From CAYICL01 sp964361885 (GTDB taxonomy: Bacteria > Patescibacteriota > Microgenomatia > UBA1400 > CG1-02-47-37), in assembly GCA_964361885.1 (NCBI GenBank), contig CAYICL010000003.1:1-48295 (forward strand): DNA of 48,295 bases. The letters are read 5' to 3'. Made by a program: the position numbers and the translations under genes. The notes below the pieces were generated by a model. That model did not search any database, was not told where the DNA came from, and saw nothing but the letters and a program-made list of their open reading frames with translations. Positions 22,181 through 29,988 of this stretch are shown piece after piece. Numbering within the stretch: position 1 is the first letter of the stretch; each line of letters opens with the position of its first letter.

Positions 22181-23583
22181 ATTTTTCTATAAACCACTCC
22201 ATAATTAATCGCTAAACTTTTAGTTTTAATGAATCTGTCTAACCCAACTGCGATTAAATTTATTATCATAATCACCGGCGAAAACACGATGATATACAGC
22301 CAGTAACTCCATAACCATTTTTCTAATCCAATCCGTAAAGGCAAAGTAATTAAAAGATAAGCCAATGCCTGGAAAATGCCTCCCTGAACTGCTAATTTTT
22401 CGACTTTAAACCCAACCGACTCGCCCAAATACTTCAACCCATACTCGGTAAACCGCCAATAATCATCCGGTGCCATGTGAATTTGGTAGATAAAATTTGT
22501 GGTTAAAAATACCTTGCCCCTAGGCTTTAACAACCGTTTAAACTCCCTAAACGCCGCTTCCGGCTGTTTTAAATGCTCCAGCACCTGAATACAAAGAATA
22601 TAGTCAAACTTAGCCGGAACTTTGGTTATTTCTCCCACATAGTCAATCGTCTTATTGGTATTTTGTTTTATATCCTGGCTTTGGTAATTCAACTGCTGCC
22701 AATACTGTTTGTACCGACATTCGCCTGCCCCTACATCCAACAGTTTTTTCCCTTTTTTGTCATACTGTTTAGCCAGTTTAATCACCCACCAATCAATTTG
22801 GAAATAAAAATTCATCAATAAAAACTTTAATATTAGGGGGCTTGTCCGCCTTTGGCGAAACCATTTCTTTCTGAATTTTAAATAATTCTTTATTCTCTCC
22901 CCCCAGTTTTTCCGCTTGATAAACGCCCCGCTTCTGGACACATGATGTTCTACTTTCACTTGACTACTCCACACCAACCTGTATCCCAATTGTTTCACTT
23001 TCATGGCTAAGTCTAACTCACACCACTCGCTCGTCCCTTTATATCCCAAATCAAATCCCCCGACTCTTTCCACCAACTTCCGCCTTAAACTCATGTTGCA
23101 GGCCTCAAGATAATCGACGTTATGCAATCCTTTTAACTTCAAACACTCCTTAAAATTGGAACCTGGCGACCACCAGCCGATTTTGGTGATTTTGCCAATT
23201 GCCAACGGTTGACTATCCAGTATTAATTTCACCCATAACTTCGCCGCTAAATTTTTCTTACCATACCACCAAAACACCAACCGATTTTTTAGTAAATTTT
23301 CCGGCACCAACGTTGGCCCGCTAACTCCACCCACATCCGAATTATCAGTAAAAATCTTAACTAAATTCTCGGCCCAATTTTTATCCGCCACCACGTCATC
23401 ATCAATCCAGGCTACTATCTCGCCTTTGGCTCTGCGCCAACCCAAATCTCTGGCTTTGACTAACGGTGATTCTTTAACAATAACTATCTCCAAATCCTTA
23501 AAACTCTGCTGCTGTAAACTTGTCCGGACTTGTTTTAAACTTTCCGGCCGGCCGCTGGTGCAAATAATTACTGATAGTTTCAT
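22177..23583 (-). CDS. Bifunctional GT2 glycosyltransferase - SAM methyltransferase fusion
   Basis: 468 residues in two enzymes. Residues ~1-260 are GT-A: KLSVIICTSGRPESLKQVRTSL, GWRRAKGEIVAWIDDDVVADKNWAENLV and DLGYKGTSEWCELDLAMKVKQLGY. Residues ~275-430 are a class I methyltransferase: KKLLDVGAGECRYKQYW, FDYILCIQVLEHLKQPEAAFREF, RLLKPRGKVFLTT and MAPDDYWRFTEYGLKYL. A hydrophobic tail (LAYLLITLPLRIGLEKWLWSYWLYIIVFSPVIMII) suggests membrane attachment. Coupling predicts a sugar added and methylated by one polypeptide; the order is inference. It is first in its operon, divergent from the cupin gene. Confidence 0.88.
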   Translation of the reverse strand: MKLSVIICTSGRPESLKQVRTSLQQQSFKDLEIVIVKESPLVKARDLGWRRAKGEIVAWIDDDVVADKNWAENLVKIFTDNSDVGGVSGPTLVPENLLKNRLVFWWYGKKNLAAKLWVKLILDSQPLAIGKITKIGWWSPGSNFKECLKLKGLHNVDYLEACNMSLRRKLVERVGGFDLGYKGTSEWCELDLAMKVKQLGYRLVWSSQVKVEHHVSRSGAFIKRKNWGERIKNYLKFRKKWFRQRRTSPLILKFLLMNFYFQIDWWVIKLAKQYDKKGKKLLDVGAGECRYKQYWQQLNYQSQDIKQNTNKTIDYVGEITKVPAKFDYILCIQVLEHLKQPEAAFREFKRLLKPRGKVFLTTNFIYQIHMAPDDYWRFTEYGLKYLGESVGFKVEKLAVQGGIFQALAYLLITLPLRIGLEKWLWSYWLYIIVFSPVIMIINLIAVGLDRFIKTKSLAINYGVVYRKI

Positions 23584-23589
23584 CTCTTT

Positions 23590-23597
23590 AGTATACT
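23590..23597. promoter_or_regulatory. Palindromic bidirectional -10 core (AGTATACT)
   Basis: AGTATACT is its own reverse complement, so TATACT faces both ways: 6 nt before the ATG at 23583 (-) and 8 nt before the ATG at 23606 (+). Confidence 0.55.
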
Positions 23598-23605
23598 ATA
23601 GAGGT

Positions 23606-23998
23606 ATGATTCAAATTAAAGTCGGCGGTAAACTGATTGCTTTAATTATCAAAGCTAAAACTCAACCCAAGATAAATCAGTTTATAACTGATCCTCACAA
23701 TCCTCTCCAGCTGGGCTTTCTCCGATTTTCTAAAAATCGCCAAGTAAAGCCCCACCAACACCGCGCTCTTGATAAAACCACTCACCAAAATCAGGAATTT
23801 ATTTATGTTGTCTCCGGCCAAATTCTGGCTGAATTTTTTTACAAAGGACGGACCTTTGTAAAACATCTGCTTAATCCCGGAGATTGCTTATTGCAACTAC
23901 AAGGCGGCCATGGGTTTACCATGCTTAAACCCACCAAGCTCATTACCATTAAGCAAGGTCCTTACTCCAGCCGCCAGCGCGAAAAAATCGAAATATAG
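23606..23998 (+). CDS. Cupin-fold protein of a sugar-locus type
   Basis: 130 residues from the ATG at 23606; longer in-frame readings upstream run antisense through the divergent glycosyltransferase and are unlikely. The cupin motif is visible: KPHQHRAL...HQNQEFIYVVSGQILAEFF, then LNPGDCLLQLQGGHGFTML and IKQGPYSS. His and Glu residues could hold a metal. The family is common beside glycosyltransferases; no reaction is established. A perfect family A palindrome encodes FYKGRTFVK exactly in the beta-turn between VSGQILAEF and LLNPGD. A GAGG lies only 1 nt before the ATG, so leaderless initiation from the TATACT is more likely. It overlaps GT4 by 37 bp antisense. Confidence 0.82.
   Translation: MIQIKVGGKLIALIIKAKTQPKINQFITDPHNPLQLGFLRFSKNRQVKPHQHRALDKTTHQNQEFIYVVSGQILAEFFYKGRTFVKHLLNPGDCLLQLQGGHGFTMLKPTKLITIKQGPYSSRQREKIEI
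23837..23863 (+). repeat. Family A palindrome in cupin gene
   Basis: TTTTACAAAGG, loop ACGGA, CCTTTGTAAAA. The 11-bp arms are perfect. It is in frame as FYKGRTFVK in a beta-hairpin turn. Confidence 0.85.
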
Positions 23999-24966
23999 TC
24001 TTCGGCTATCTTATCCCAGCTAAACTGTTTGAGCCACTGCTCTGGTCGATACCGCTTTTTTGATAAAGCTAATTTTAATTTTTCCACGTACTCTTCTCCC
24101 CAAACATCTTTGACATAAATCCCATAATCACCCAATATTTCTCTTCTTAACTCATCATCCGTCGCTACTACCGGCAAACCTGAAGCCAGCGCCTCTAAAT
24201 AGACAATGCCAAACGCTTCGGTCGAATCGCTGACTAAAGTAAACACATCCGCTGCTCGATAGACCGCCGGCATCGCTTCATGTTTAAATTTTTTCCCTCC
24301 TCCGGCCCACAACAAATTTACCGCTCCGAAGCCCTGCCTTGCCGGCAGGCAGGCTTGGCGAAGGGCGGCTACCGCCCTTCTAGTCGCTTCCACCCGTTTA
24401 TATTTATCTTCCGAAGCAACGCATAAAATTATTGGCCCCTTCAATTTTAGGTCCAATTTCCCACCCTCAGGCTTAAACCGTTGTAAATTTACTCCGTTAG
24501 GAATCACTTCAATCCTGACTCCCCGGCCGTAAAACTTTTTCGCCCAGCGCCGATTTCTTTCGCTTAAAGCCACAAACACATCCGGCCGCATCAGTAAATT
24601 CCACCCGTCGCACCAACCTAAACCCGCCTGTCCGCTAATCACCAGTTTGGCACCGGTTTGCCAGCAAAACAAACGGCATAATAAACTCTGCCAGCCGCCG
24701 TTAAATGGCATGATTATATCCGGTCGCCACGGCTTTAATTTTTCCAGCGCCTGCCGCGTTTCCCACCGCATTGTCCGGTGATACTTGTCAATCATCAAAG
24801 TCTTTAACCAAGGACGGACCTTTGTAAAAGATTGCCAGTCGACTGAATTGACACTAATTACTTTTACCTGGTGCTGCTTTTGCCAGCGCCGACTCAGTTC
24901 TTTCACTACCGTCTCTACCCCCCGATCAATTCGGCCACTGGTAAACGATAAAACCGCAATTTTCAT
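23962..24966 (-). CDS. Family 4 glycosyltransferase with two palindromic insertions
   Basis: 334 residues, GT-B fold. The N-terminal domain starts MKIAVLSFTSGRIDRGVETVVKELSRRW. The donor-binding half has IEVIPNGVNLQRFKPE, PIILCVASEDKYKRVE and the GT4 C-terminal signature TEAFGIVYLEALASGLPVVATD with the EX7E motif. Two odd segments: SFTKVRPWLK (encoded by family A at 24803-24829) and RRAVAALRQACLPARQGFG (hairpins at 24329-24380), the latter between YKRVE and VNLLWAGGG where GT4 proteins have a short helix. It lies 7 nt downstream of the CgeB-like gene in the long minus-strand glycan operon. The donor sugar is unknown. Confidence 0.92.
   Translation of the reverse strand: MKIAVLSFTSGRIDRGVETVVKELSRRWQKQHQVKVISVNSVDWQSFTKVRPWLKTLMIDKYHRTMRWETRQALEKLKPWRPDIIMPFNGGWQSLLCRLFCWQTGAKLVISGQAGLGWCDGWNLLMRPDVFVALSERNRRWAKKFYGRGVRIEVIPNGVNLQRFKPEGGKLDLKLKGPIILCVASEDKYKRVEATRRAVAALRQACLPARQGFGAVNLLWAGGGKKFKHEAMPAVYRAADVFTLVSDSTEAFGIVYLEALASGLPVVATDDELRREILGDYGIYVKDVWGEEYVEKLKLALSKKRYRPEQWLKQFSWDKIAEDYISIFSRWRLE
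24329..24380. repeat. Tandem hairpins in the GT4 gene (CLPARQ-type element)
   Basis: An imperfect palindrome around GCCGGC (24329-24356; arms AAGCCCTGCC and GGCAGGCTT) is followed by a perfect one, GAAGGGCGG, CTA, CCGCCCTTC (24360-24380). In frame they encode RRAVAALRQACLPARQGF. Confidence 0.6.
24803..24829 (+). repeat. Family A palindrome in GT4 gene, stop-suppressed copy
   Basis: TTTAACCAAGG, loop ACGGA, CCTTTGTAAAA, with two arm mismatches. The gene reads it on the - strand in the one frame where the consensus would give TAA. In this copy the TAA is TTA, giving SFTKVRPWLK. Confidence 0.8.
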
Positions 24967-24973
24967 AAAAATT

Positions 24974-26260
24974 TTAATAAATAGTTTTTATAATTAAGTT
25001 TTGTAACCAATAGACCTTACGCAAAAGTTTAAATATTTGATTAACTCCCTGGCTGATAATTTTAGCCACCGGTTTCGGAACCAGCCGATAGCAATAAAAA
25101 AGTCTAATCAGCGCGTTTCGACAGCTATATTTTTTAGCCAACTCAATTTCTTCCTGCCATAATTCCGGCCGATTATCCTCAAAATATCTGGCAATCGCTA
25201 AAGCCGCATGCTGATAACTTAAACGCAAATTCCTTTTTTTTATCATTAATTGGTTCATCAGCTCTCTTTTTAGCTTGATTCTTGGCAATTTACCTGATTC
25301 AATCGCTTTAAAAATCCGTAAAAACATGGCTTCCAGCGTATAGTGCTTGATGGCTTTCAAGTAACCCGCTTGGGCGACTGCCTGCCTCTTTTTTTCATGA
25401 TGTAAATAATATTTTATCTTGGCCATGGCTTCGGGAATGGTCTTAAAGACTTCAATTTCCCGGCCGATTTTAAACAACTTCTCCAAACCGAAAGCCGGTT
25501 GGGTTAATAAAAAACCGCCGGACAAACACACCTCAAACATTCTGGTTCTTAGCTGCCTGCTATCATTAGTAAAGTTTAGGTTTATCTTGCTGGAATTGTA
25601 AATATTAACCATCTCATCGGTGCTGATATAGCCTTGTTTATTCCAACCTGAACCAAAAGTGGCCACTTCAATACCTGATTTAGCCAACTCTTGGACCAGT
25701 TGCTGTCTTGGGCCGTAACTCGTACCGACAAACGAAACCGGATATTTAAACAATAAATTTTTCCTTTGATAAATTTGCCTGGAAGCACAACAAGGTTCAA
25801 ATAACGCCGGAATCCCTAAGGCTTGATACTGTTTTAACGACTGATAACTGTCAACAGTCACCGCATAATCCAAATATGCTAGCCAATATCTTGGATAATA
25901 ATCAAACATCGTTAAATCGTCAAAAAAAATCCCGATTCGCTTAACTCCCAACTCTGCCGCCTGAATTAATACTGCTTCGCTGATTTCGAAATCGCTATCC
26001 GCTGTCCAAATTAAATATTTTGGTCGATAGCAATACATTTTTTCTATTATCAATTGATTAGTCTTCTGATAACCCACTTTTAAATAACTGGCCCGTAAAT
26101 CCAGCTTAATCACCGGCGAACAAACTGTTTTTAAGGCCTGTCCCCATCTTTCTCCTAACGGAAAACGGCAGGCTAAATGAACATTGGGATATAGATTTAA
26201 TCTATTTTGCTGATGGTCGCCGACGGTTAGAAAAAGCGCCGAACGATTATTTTTTTTCAT
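24974..26260 (-). CDS. CgeB-like glycosyltransferase
   Basis: 428 residues. The conserved core runs from GVKRIGIFFDDLTMFDYYPRYWL through YAVTVDSYQSLKQYQALG and PALFEPCCASRQIY to VSFVGTSYGPRQQLVQELA. It ends in the signature IYNSSKINLNFTN...RTRMFEVCLSGGFLLTQPAFGLEKLF and FKTIPEAMAKIKYYL, typical of the CgeB/DUF3880-type GT-B family found in spore and surface glycan loci. A C-terminal ~100-residue helical extension follows. The start overlaps the upstream GT2 gene by 14 nt. A second CgeB-like gene occurs at 29989-31071. Acceptor specificity is unknown. Confidence 0.87.
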   Translation of the reverse strand: MKKNNRSALFLTVGDHQQNRLNLYPNVHLACRFPLGERWGQALKTVCSPVIKLDLRASYLKVGYQKTNQLIIEKMYCYRPKYLIWTADSDFEISEAVLIQAAELGVKRIGIFFDDLTMFDYYPRYWLAYLDYAVTVDSYQSLKQYQALGIPALFEPCCASRQIYQRKNLLFKYPVSFVGTSYGPRQQLVQELAKSGIEVATFGSGWNKQGYISTDEMVNIYNSSKINLNFTNDSRQLRTRMFEVCLSGGFLLTQPAFGLEKLFKIGREIEVFKTIPEAMAKIKYYLHHEKKRQAVAQAGYLKAIKHYTLEAMFLRIFKAIESGKLPRIKLKRELMNQLMIKKRNLRLSYQHAALAIARYFEDNRPELWQEEIELAKKYSCRNALIRLFYCYRLVPKPVAKIISQGVNQIFKLLRKVYWLQNLIIKTIY

Positions 26261-27233
26261 AAAACATATTTCTTATTAGGCTTAAACCATAAACCCACAC
26301 CAAACTAAAACACATTACCGGATGCCAAAACCAGGCCCAATCCGGTTTTTTAAAAAACCCTCGTAAGGCCGTCCACACCGGCCCTGCCAAACTCAAGCTG
26401 TAAATTACCAAAAATCCCAGCCTCAATCCGTCCTGATAATTTCTCACCCATTTGTACCGCCTCATCTTCATCTGCCGTAAATACAGCTGATTCATATAAT
26501 GAAACCGTTTCTTAATAAAAGGCCAAAACTTCTCGCCGGTATCATGAATAATTTTATTTTTAACTACAACAAACTGGTTCATTCCTAAACTTACCAGATC
26601 ATAAAATACGTCAATATGGGAAAAATATTTTCCCCCCACTTGCGCTTTTACCAGCTTTTTCCGCCACACCAGCACGCCGTTATCCCCTAATGTCGGCATA
26701 TTATTGAGATTAAATTTCACTAAAAAATACTTATTTCTGTCTATCGCTTCACCGCTTAATTGCCACCGACTGGAACCGTAACCTTGCCTATCGGCTTTTC
26801 CTAGCCACCAAGCGACCGGATCATTCACCCCCATTAAGCTAAAATACCGGTTTAAACTCGTATCCTCTTGGCTGTAAGCATATTGCCAGGGATAAGCAGC
26901 AATGGCTGACGGCTCTTTCAACAAACTGTTCACCATGGTTTTTAACCATTGCTTATCGGGTAAAATATTGTCACTGGCCATTAACAACACTAATTCACCC
27001 TTAGCTTGCTTCAAAGCTATGGCTTTGGCTGTTTCCGGACTGCCTGATCTTTCCGGAATTACTTTACCTTTATATTGGCTGATTACCTGTCTGGTGCCGT
27101 CAATTGAGCCACCGTCAGCTGCCAATATTTCTATCTTTCCCTGGTCATAATCCTGATCCCGGATGCTTTGTAAACAGGCCCTGATCGTCCTGAAACTGTT
27201 AAAGGTAGGCATGACTATACTGATAGATTTCAT
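26247..27233 (-). CDS. Family 2 glycosyltransferase
   Basis: 328 residues. It opens KSISIVMPTFNSFRTIRACLQSI, with ILAADGGSIDGTRQVI, AIALKQAKGELVLLMASDNILPDKQWL (the metal-site triplet here reads ASDN rather than DxD) and LGDNGVLVWRKKLV. The middle contains VNDPVAWWLGKADRQGYGSSRWQ. The C-terminal ~60 residues hold one or two hydrophobic helices (LGFLVIYSLSLAGPVWTAL, VMCFSLVWVYGLSLI), so it is probably membrane-bound. It lies 6 nt downstream of the methyltransferase gene. Confidence 0.88.
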   Translation of the reverse strand: MKSISIVMPTFNSFRTIRACLQSIRDQDYDQGKIEILAADGGSIDGTRQVISQYKGKVIPERSGSPETAKAIALKQAKGELVLLMASDNILPDKQWLKTMVNSLLKEPSAIAAYPWQYAYSQEDTSLNRYFSLMGVNDPVAWWLGKADRQGYGSSRWQLSGEAIDRNKYFLVKFNLNNMPTLGDNGVLVWRKKLVKAQVGGKYFSHIDVFYDLVSLGMNQFVVVKNKIIHDTGEKFWPFIKKRFHYMNQLYLRQMKMRRYKWVRNYQDGLRLGFLVIYSLSLAGPVWTALRGFFKKPDWAWFWHPVMCFSLVWVYGLSLIRNMFYEKK

Positions 27234-27239
27234 ATTGTT

Positions 27240-28133
27240 TTATTTTGGCGACCAGACGATTACCGAGTAACCGTCGATAAATAAACTGCCGATATAAGTT
27301 CTTTGCGCCCGGTGAATAATAATTTTACCCTGTTTCTCCAGTTGTTTTAAATAAATCAGGTAACCAGCTACATAATTTCTTTTTTTAGCATACTCTATCG
27401 ATAAATAATCCAATAAATTATCTTTGTCCAGCAACTCATTAATCGGCTCAATATTCACGCAAAGTTTAATTTTATTTTTCAGCCAATATTGGACTATTGG
27501 TTTAAACCTTTTTCCCAATTGTTCCACAGCAGCCACGGTTAAAACATTGCTGTTGGGCCTTAATTTAAACTGTTTATTTGGTTTAAATAAATCAAATCCT
27601 GCTACTTTAAAACCCAGCTTTCTAATAATTTTTTGCGAACTCCTGGCCCAGTCCAATCCCCAAATTTCGGCCCCCTGATTAACCTCCCGAGCCCGTAACA
27701 AATTATGGCCGGTGCCGCAGCCGAATTCATAAATTATCGCGGCTGATTTAAAATATTTTTCCAACAGCCAATAGGTAATCAAAGCCAAACTGTGATATTC
27801 AAAGTTTTTACTTAAAGGTTTAATAAAATCTTGTTTGAAACGAATCATCGGATGCTTGCCGAAATAATGCGGGATCACTGCTTCAACCGGTTTTTTTGTC
27901 CTTAAATCAACTAAATTTTCTTTCCAGCCTTTCTCCCATCTTTTCAATCTCTGTGGTCCGGCTCGAGGTAAATCTGTTTCTAATATCTCTCTAATAACAG
28001 CCAATAAATATTGTTCTTTTTCTGTCTCACTTATCGGTCGGTAAATTAAACCCAGCTGATAAATTTTTCTTTGCAACCACAGACTTAACTTTTCCTGAAA
28101 CACTTCAGTAAAATCTTTAGTTTTTAACCTCAT
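27240..28133 (-). CDS. SAM-dependent methyltransferase of the glycan locus
   Basis: Chosen start 28133 (MRLKTKDFTEVFQ), whose ATGA overlaps the stop of the epimerase gene; an upstream ATG at 28148 would add five residues. About 297 residues. Residues ~165-200 contain SAAIIYEFGCGTGHNLLRAREVN and IWGLDWARSSQKIIRKLG (motif I and the acidic/ribose region, here Asp-Trp). The rest includes VNIEPINELLDKDNLLDYLS. The N-terminal ~150 residues are unlike standard methyltransferases and may bind the acceptor. The family is common in CPR and deep-branching glycan loci, with unknown target. Confidence 0.78.
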   Translation of the reverse strand: MRLKTKDFTEVFQEKLSLWLQRKIYQLGLIYRPISETEKEQYLLAVIREILETDLPRAGPQRLKRWEKGWKENLVDLRTKKPVEAVIPHYFGKHPMIRFKQDFIKPLSKNFEYHSLALITYWLLEKYFKSAAIIYEFGCGTGHNLLRAREVNQGAEIWGLDWARSSQKIIRKLGFKVAGFDLFKPNKQFKLRPNSNVLTVAAVEQLGKRFKPIVQYWLKNKIKLCVNIEPINELLDKDNLLDYLSIEYAKKRNYVAGYLIYLKQLEKQGKIIIHRAQRTYIGSLFIDGYSVIVWSPK

Positions 28134-29113
28134 AACTGTTTTCGCCAATTAATTGTCCGCTTCAAACCTTCATCAAGAGAAACAAACTTGGTTTTTGAAA
28201 ACTCCTTTTTAATTTTAGTTAAATCCATCCTTACCTCCTGAGGCGCTCCTGACACTGCCGCCGACTTTTTAGGCATTACCACCTCTGCTTTTAACTCTTT
28301 GCCAATCTTTTTAGCCAAACCAGCTATGCTGATCCGCGACTCGCCGCCGACATTATAAATCATCTCTCTGCCCCTTAATAAAATCTGCCACATTGCTTCT
28401 ATGGCATCAGTCACATAACCATAGGTTCTTTTAGCCCTGCCTTGATCCAATAAACGAATTTCTCCTTTTAAACCTTTGGCAATCAATTGATTCAAAACCC
28501 GTTTGTCATTTCTTCTTGTTCCCGGACCATAAACCAGCGATAATCTGACTATTTTTGCCTTTATCCCTTTTTGGTTAAAAGCATAACAAATAGCTTCACC
28601 GCCCCGCTTAGCCTCAATATAGCAAGCCCGAATATGGTCAGTATTAGTCGTCCCGATTTGATTCTCTTTAAATGGCGGATGGGTTAAACCGCTATACACC
28701 TCACTGGAGCTAATAAATAAAAACTTGCCTTTAGGTTTAAGTTTGTCAAACAATAAAAAAGTGGTTAAAGTATTCAGTTTCAGGGTTTTCACCGGCTCAG
28801 CCAAAAACCGTCCCGGCTGGCCATAGCCGGCCGCATGAATAATAAAATCTGCCTTAGGCAATGATTGGCAAAAATTTATTTTAGTCAAATCTCCCCTCAT
28901 TATTTTAACGCCTTCAAAATCAGCCAGTTTTAACCAATAGGCCTTGGGCCTAGACTGAATTATCGCGACTACCTTCACGCCTTTTATTTGTCTTAAACAC
29001 GCCAGAAAATATGTTCCTATCAATCCGGAAGCGCCGGCGATCATCACTGTCTTGCCTCTTAATCGGCTTAAATTAACTTGGCTTACAATTTGTTTCGAAT
29101 CCTGTTCAATCAT
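28130..29113 (-). CDS. NAD-dependent epimerase/dehydratase (extended SDR)
   Basis: 327 residues. The nucleotide-binding motif is GKTVMIAGASGLIGTYFLAC (GxxGxxG), then DFIIHAAGYGQPG, SSSEVYSG and the catalytic YxxxK in ACYIEAKRGGEAICYAF (with upstream Ser/Thr). VRLSLVYGPG and YGYVTDAIEAM complete the family pattern. Such enzymes convert NDP-hexoses by epimerisation or dehydration. Placement directly after the transketolase halves suggests that it works on the same activated sugar. The start overlaps the transketolase C-half stop by 8 nt. Confidence 0.93.
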   Translation of the reverse strand: MIEQDSKQIVSQVNLSRLRGKTVMIAGASGLIGTYFLACLRQIKGVKVVAIIQSRPKAYWLKLADFEGVKIMRGDLTKINFCQSLPKADFIIHAAGYGQPGRFLAEPVKTLKLNTLTTFLLFDKLKPKGKFLFISSSEVYSGLTHPPFKENQIGTTNTDHIRACYIEAKRGGEAICYAFNQKGIKAKIVRLSLVYGPGTRRNDKRVLNQLIAKGLKGEIRLLDQGRAKRTYGYVTDAIEAMWQILLRGREMIYNVGGESRISIAGLAKKIGKELKAEVVMPKKSAAVSGAPQEVRMDLTKIKKEFSKTKFVSLDEGLKRTINWRKQL

Positions 29114-29987
29114 TAATTAATCTCCTCAATCGTCGATTAATATTTTCCGCTGTCAAACCCAATTTTTTATCCTGTTGATCTCTGGTTCCGTAATCAGTGA
29201 TAAACTGACGGGGCACTCCCAGATCGTCAATGCTAATCGGTTTGGGGAAAAACGTCCTGGTTATTTCTGCTGTCAACCCGCCTTCATAATAAGGTTCACA
29301 TATCATAATCTTATTAGATAAAGTCTGCTGCTTCAAAGTCTTGGCATCAAAGGGCGCCACTGTCGTGTAATAAAGAACCGATACATCTAGCCCCTGACTG
29401 GCTTCCAACACCCAATCCAACATTGGACCTACCGCCAACACAGTGGCTTTTTTACCCTTCTTAATTACTTTAGCTTTGCCAAAATTAACCTCAACATTTT
29501 TCCGATTACTTCTTTCACTTAAACGAAAATAGCTTGGCCGGCCGTCAGCATAGCCTTGTTTAAACAGCCTATCAAACTCCAGGGGGGTTCCCGGAATCAC
29601 GATTTCCATTCCCGGAATCTGTTTAAGTATGCCGATATCTGCCGGGCAATGATGAGTACAGCCTAAACCCATGTAATCGTAAGAACCGCCGACCGAGATA
29701 AAATTACCTCCTAATTTTTGATAGCCAAAATCAATCTTTAACTGCTCCAAGGCCCGCTCCGCTATAAACGGGGCAATCGTATAAAACACCGGAATTAAAC
29801 CGGTTTTAGCCAAACCGGCGGCCAAACTGACGGTGGCCTGCTCTAAGATGCCGATGTTAAAAACCCTGTCCGGATAATCTTTAAATGCCTGCCTGAACCC
29901 CCAGACTCCGATATCTCCCAAAAGCAGCACCAAGCGCTTGTCTTTGGCTAAAATTTTTTCAATTGTCGTGACTAACTGTTGCCTCAT
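29106..29987 (-). CDS. Transketolase, C-terminal subunit
   Basis: 293 residues. It contains the pyrimidine-binding and C-terminal domains of transketolase/DXS-type enzymes: LVLLLGDIGVWGFRQAF, RVFNIGILEQATVSLAAGLAKTG (the Glu that activates thiamine diphosphate), THHCPADIGILKQIPGMEIVIPG and FRLSERSNRK. With the N-terminal subunit at 31068-31808 it should form a two-chain enzyme. In many bacteria such split transketolases sit in surface-glycan loci. The gene starts 1 nt after the end of the CgeB-like gene that separates the two halves. Confidence 0.93.
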   Translation of the reverse strand: MRQQLVTTIEKILAKDKRLVLLLGDIGVWGFRQAFKDYPDRVFNIGILEQATVSLAAGLAKTGLIPVFYTIAPFIAERALEQLKIDFGYQKLGGNFISVGGSYDYMGLGCTHHCPADIGILKQIPGMEIVIPGTPLEFDRLFKQGYADGRPSYFRLSERSNRKNVEVNFGKAKVIKKGKKATVLAVGPMLDWVLEASQGLDVSVLYYTTVAPFDAKTLKQQTLSNKIMICEPYYEGGLTAEITRTFFPKPISIDDLGVPRQFITDYGTRDQQDKKLGLTAENINRRLRRLIND

Positions 29988-29988
29988 G

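Noticed and set aside
23426..23605. N-terminal extension of the cupin gene
   Set aside because: It runs antisense through the divergent GT2-methyltransferase gene and crosses the shared promoter; the ATG at 23606 starts at the expected family position.
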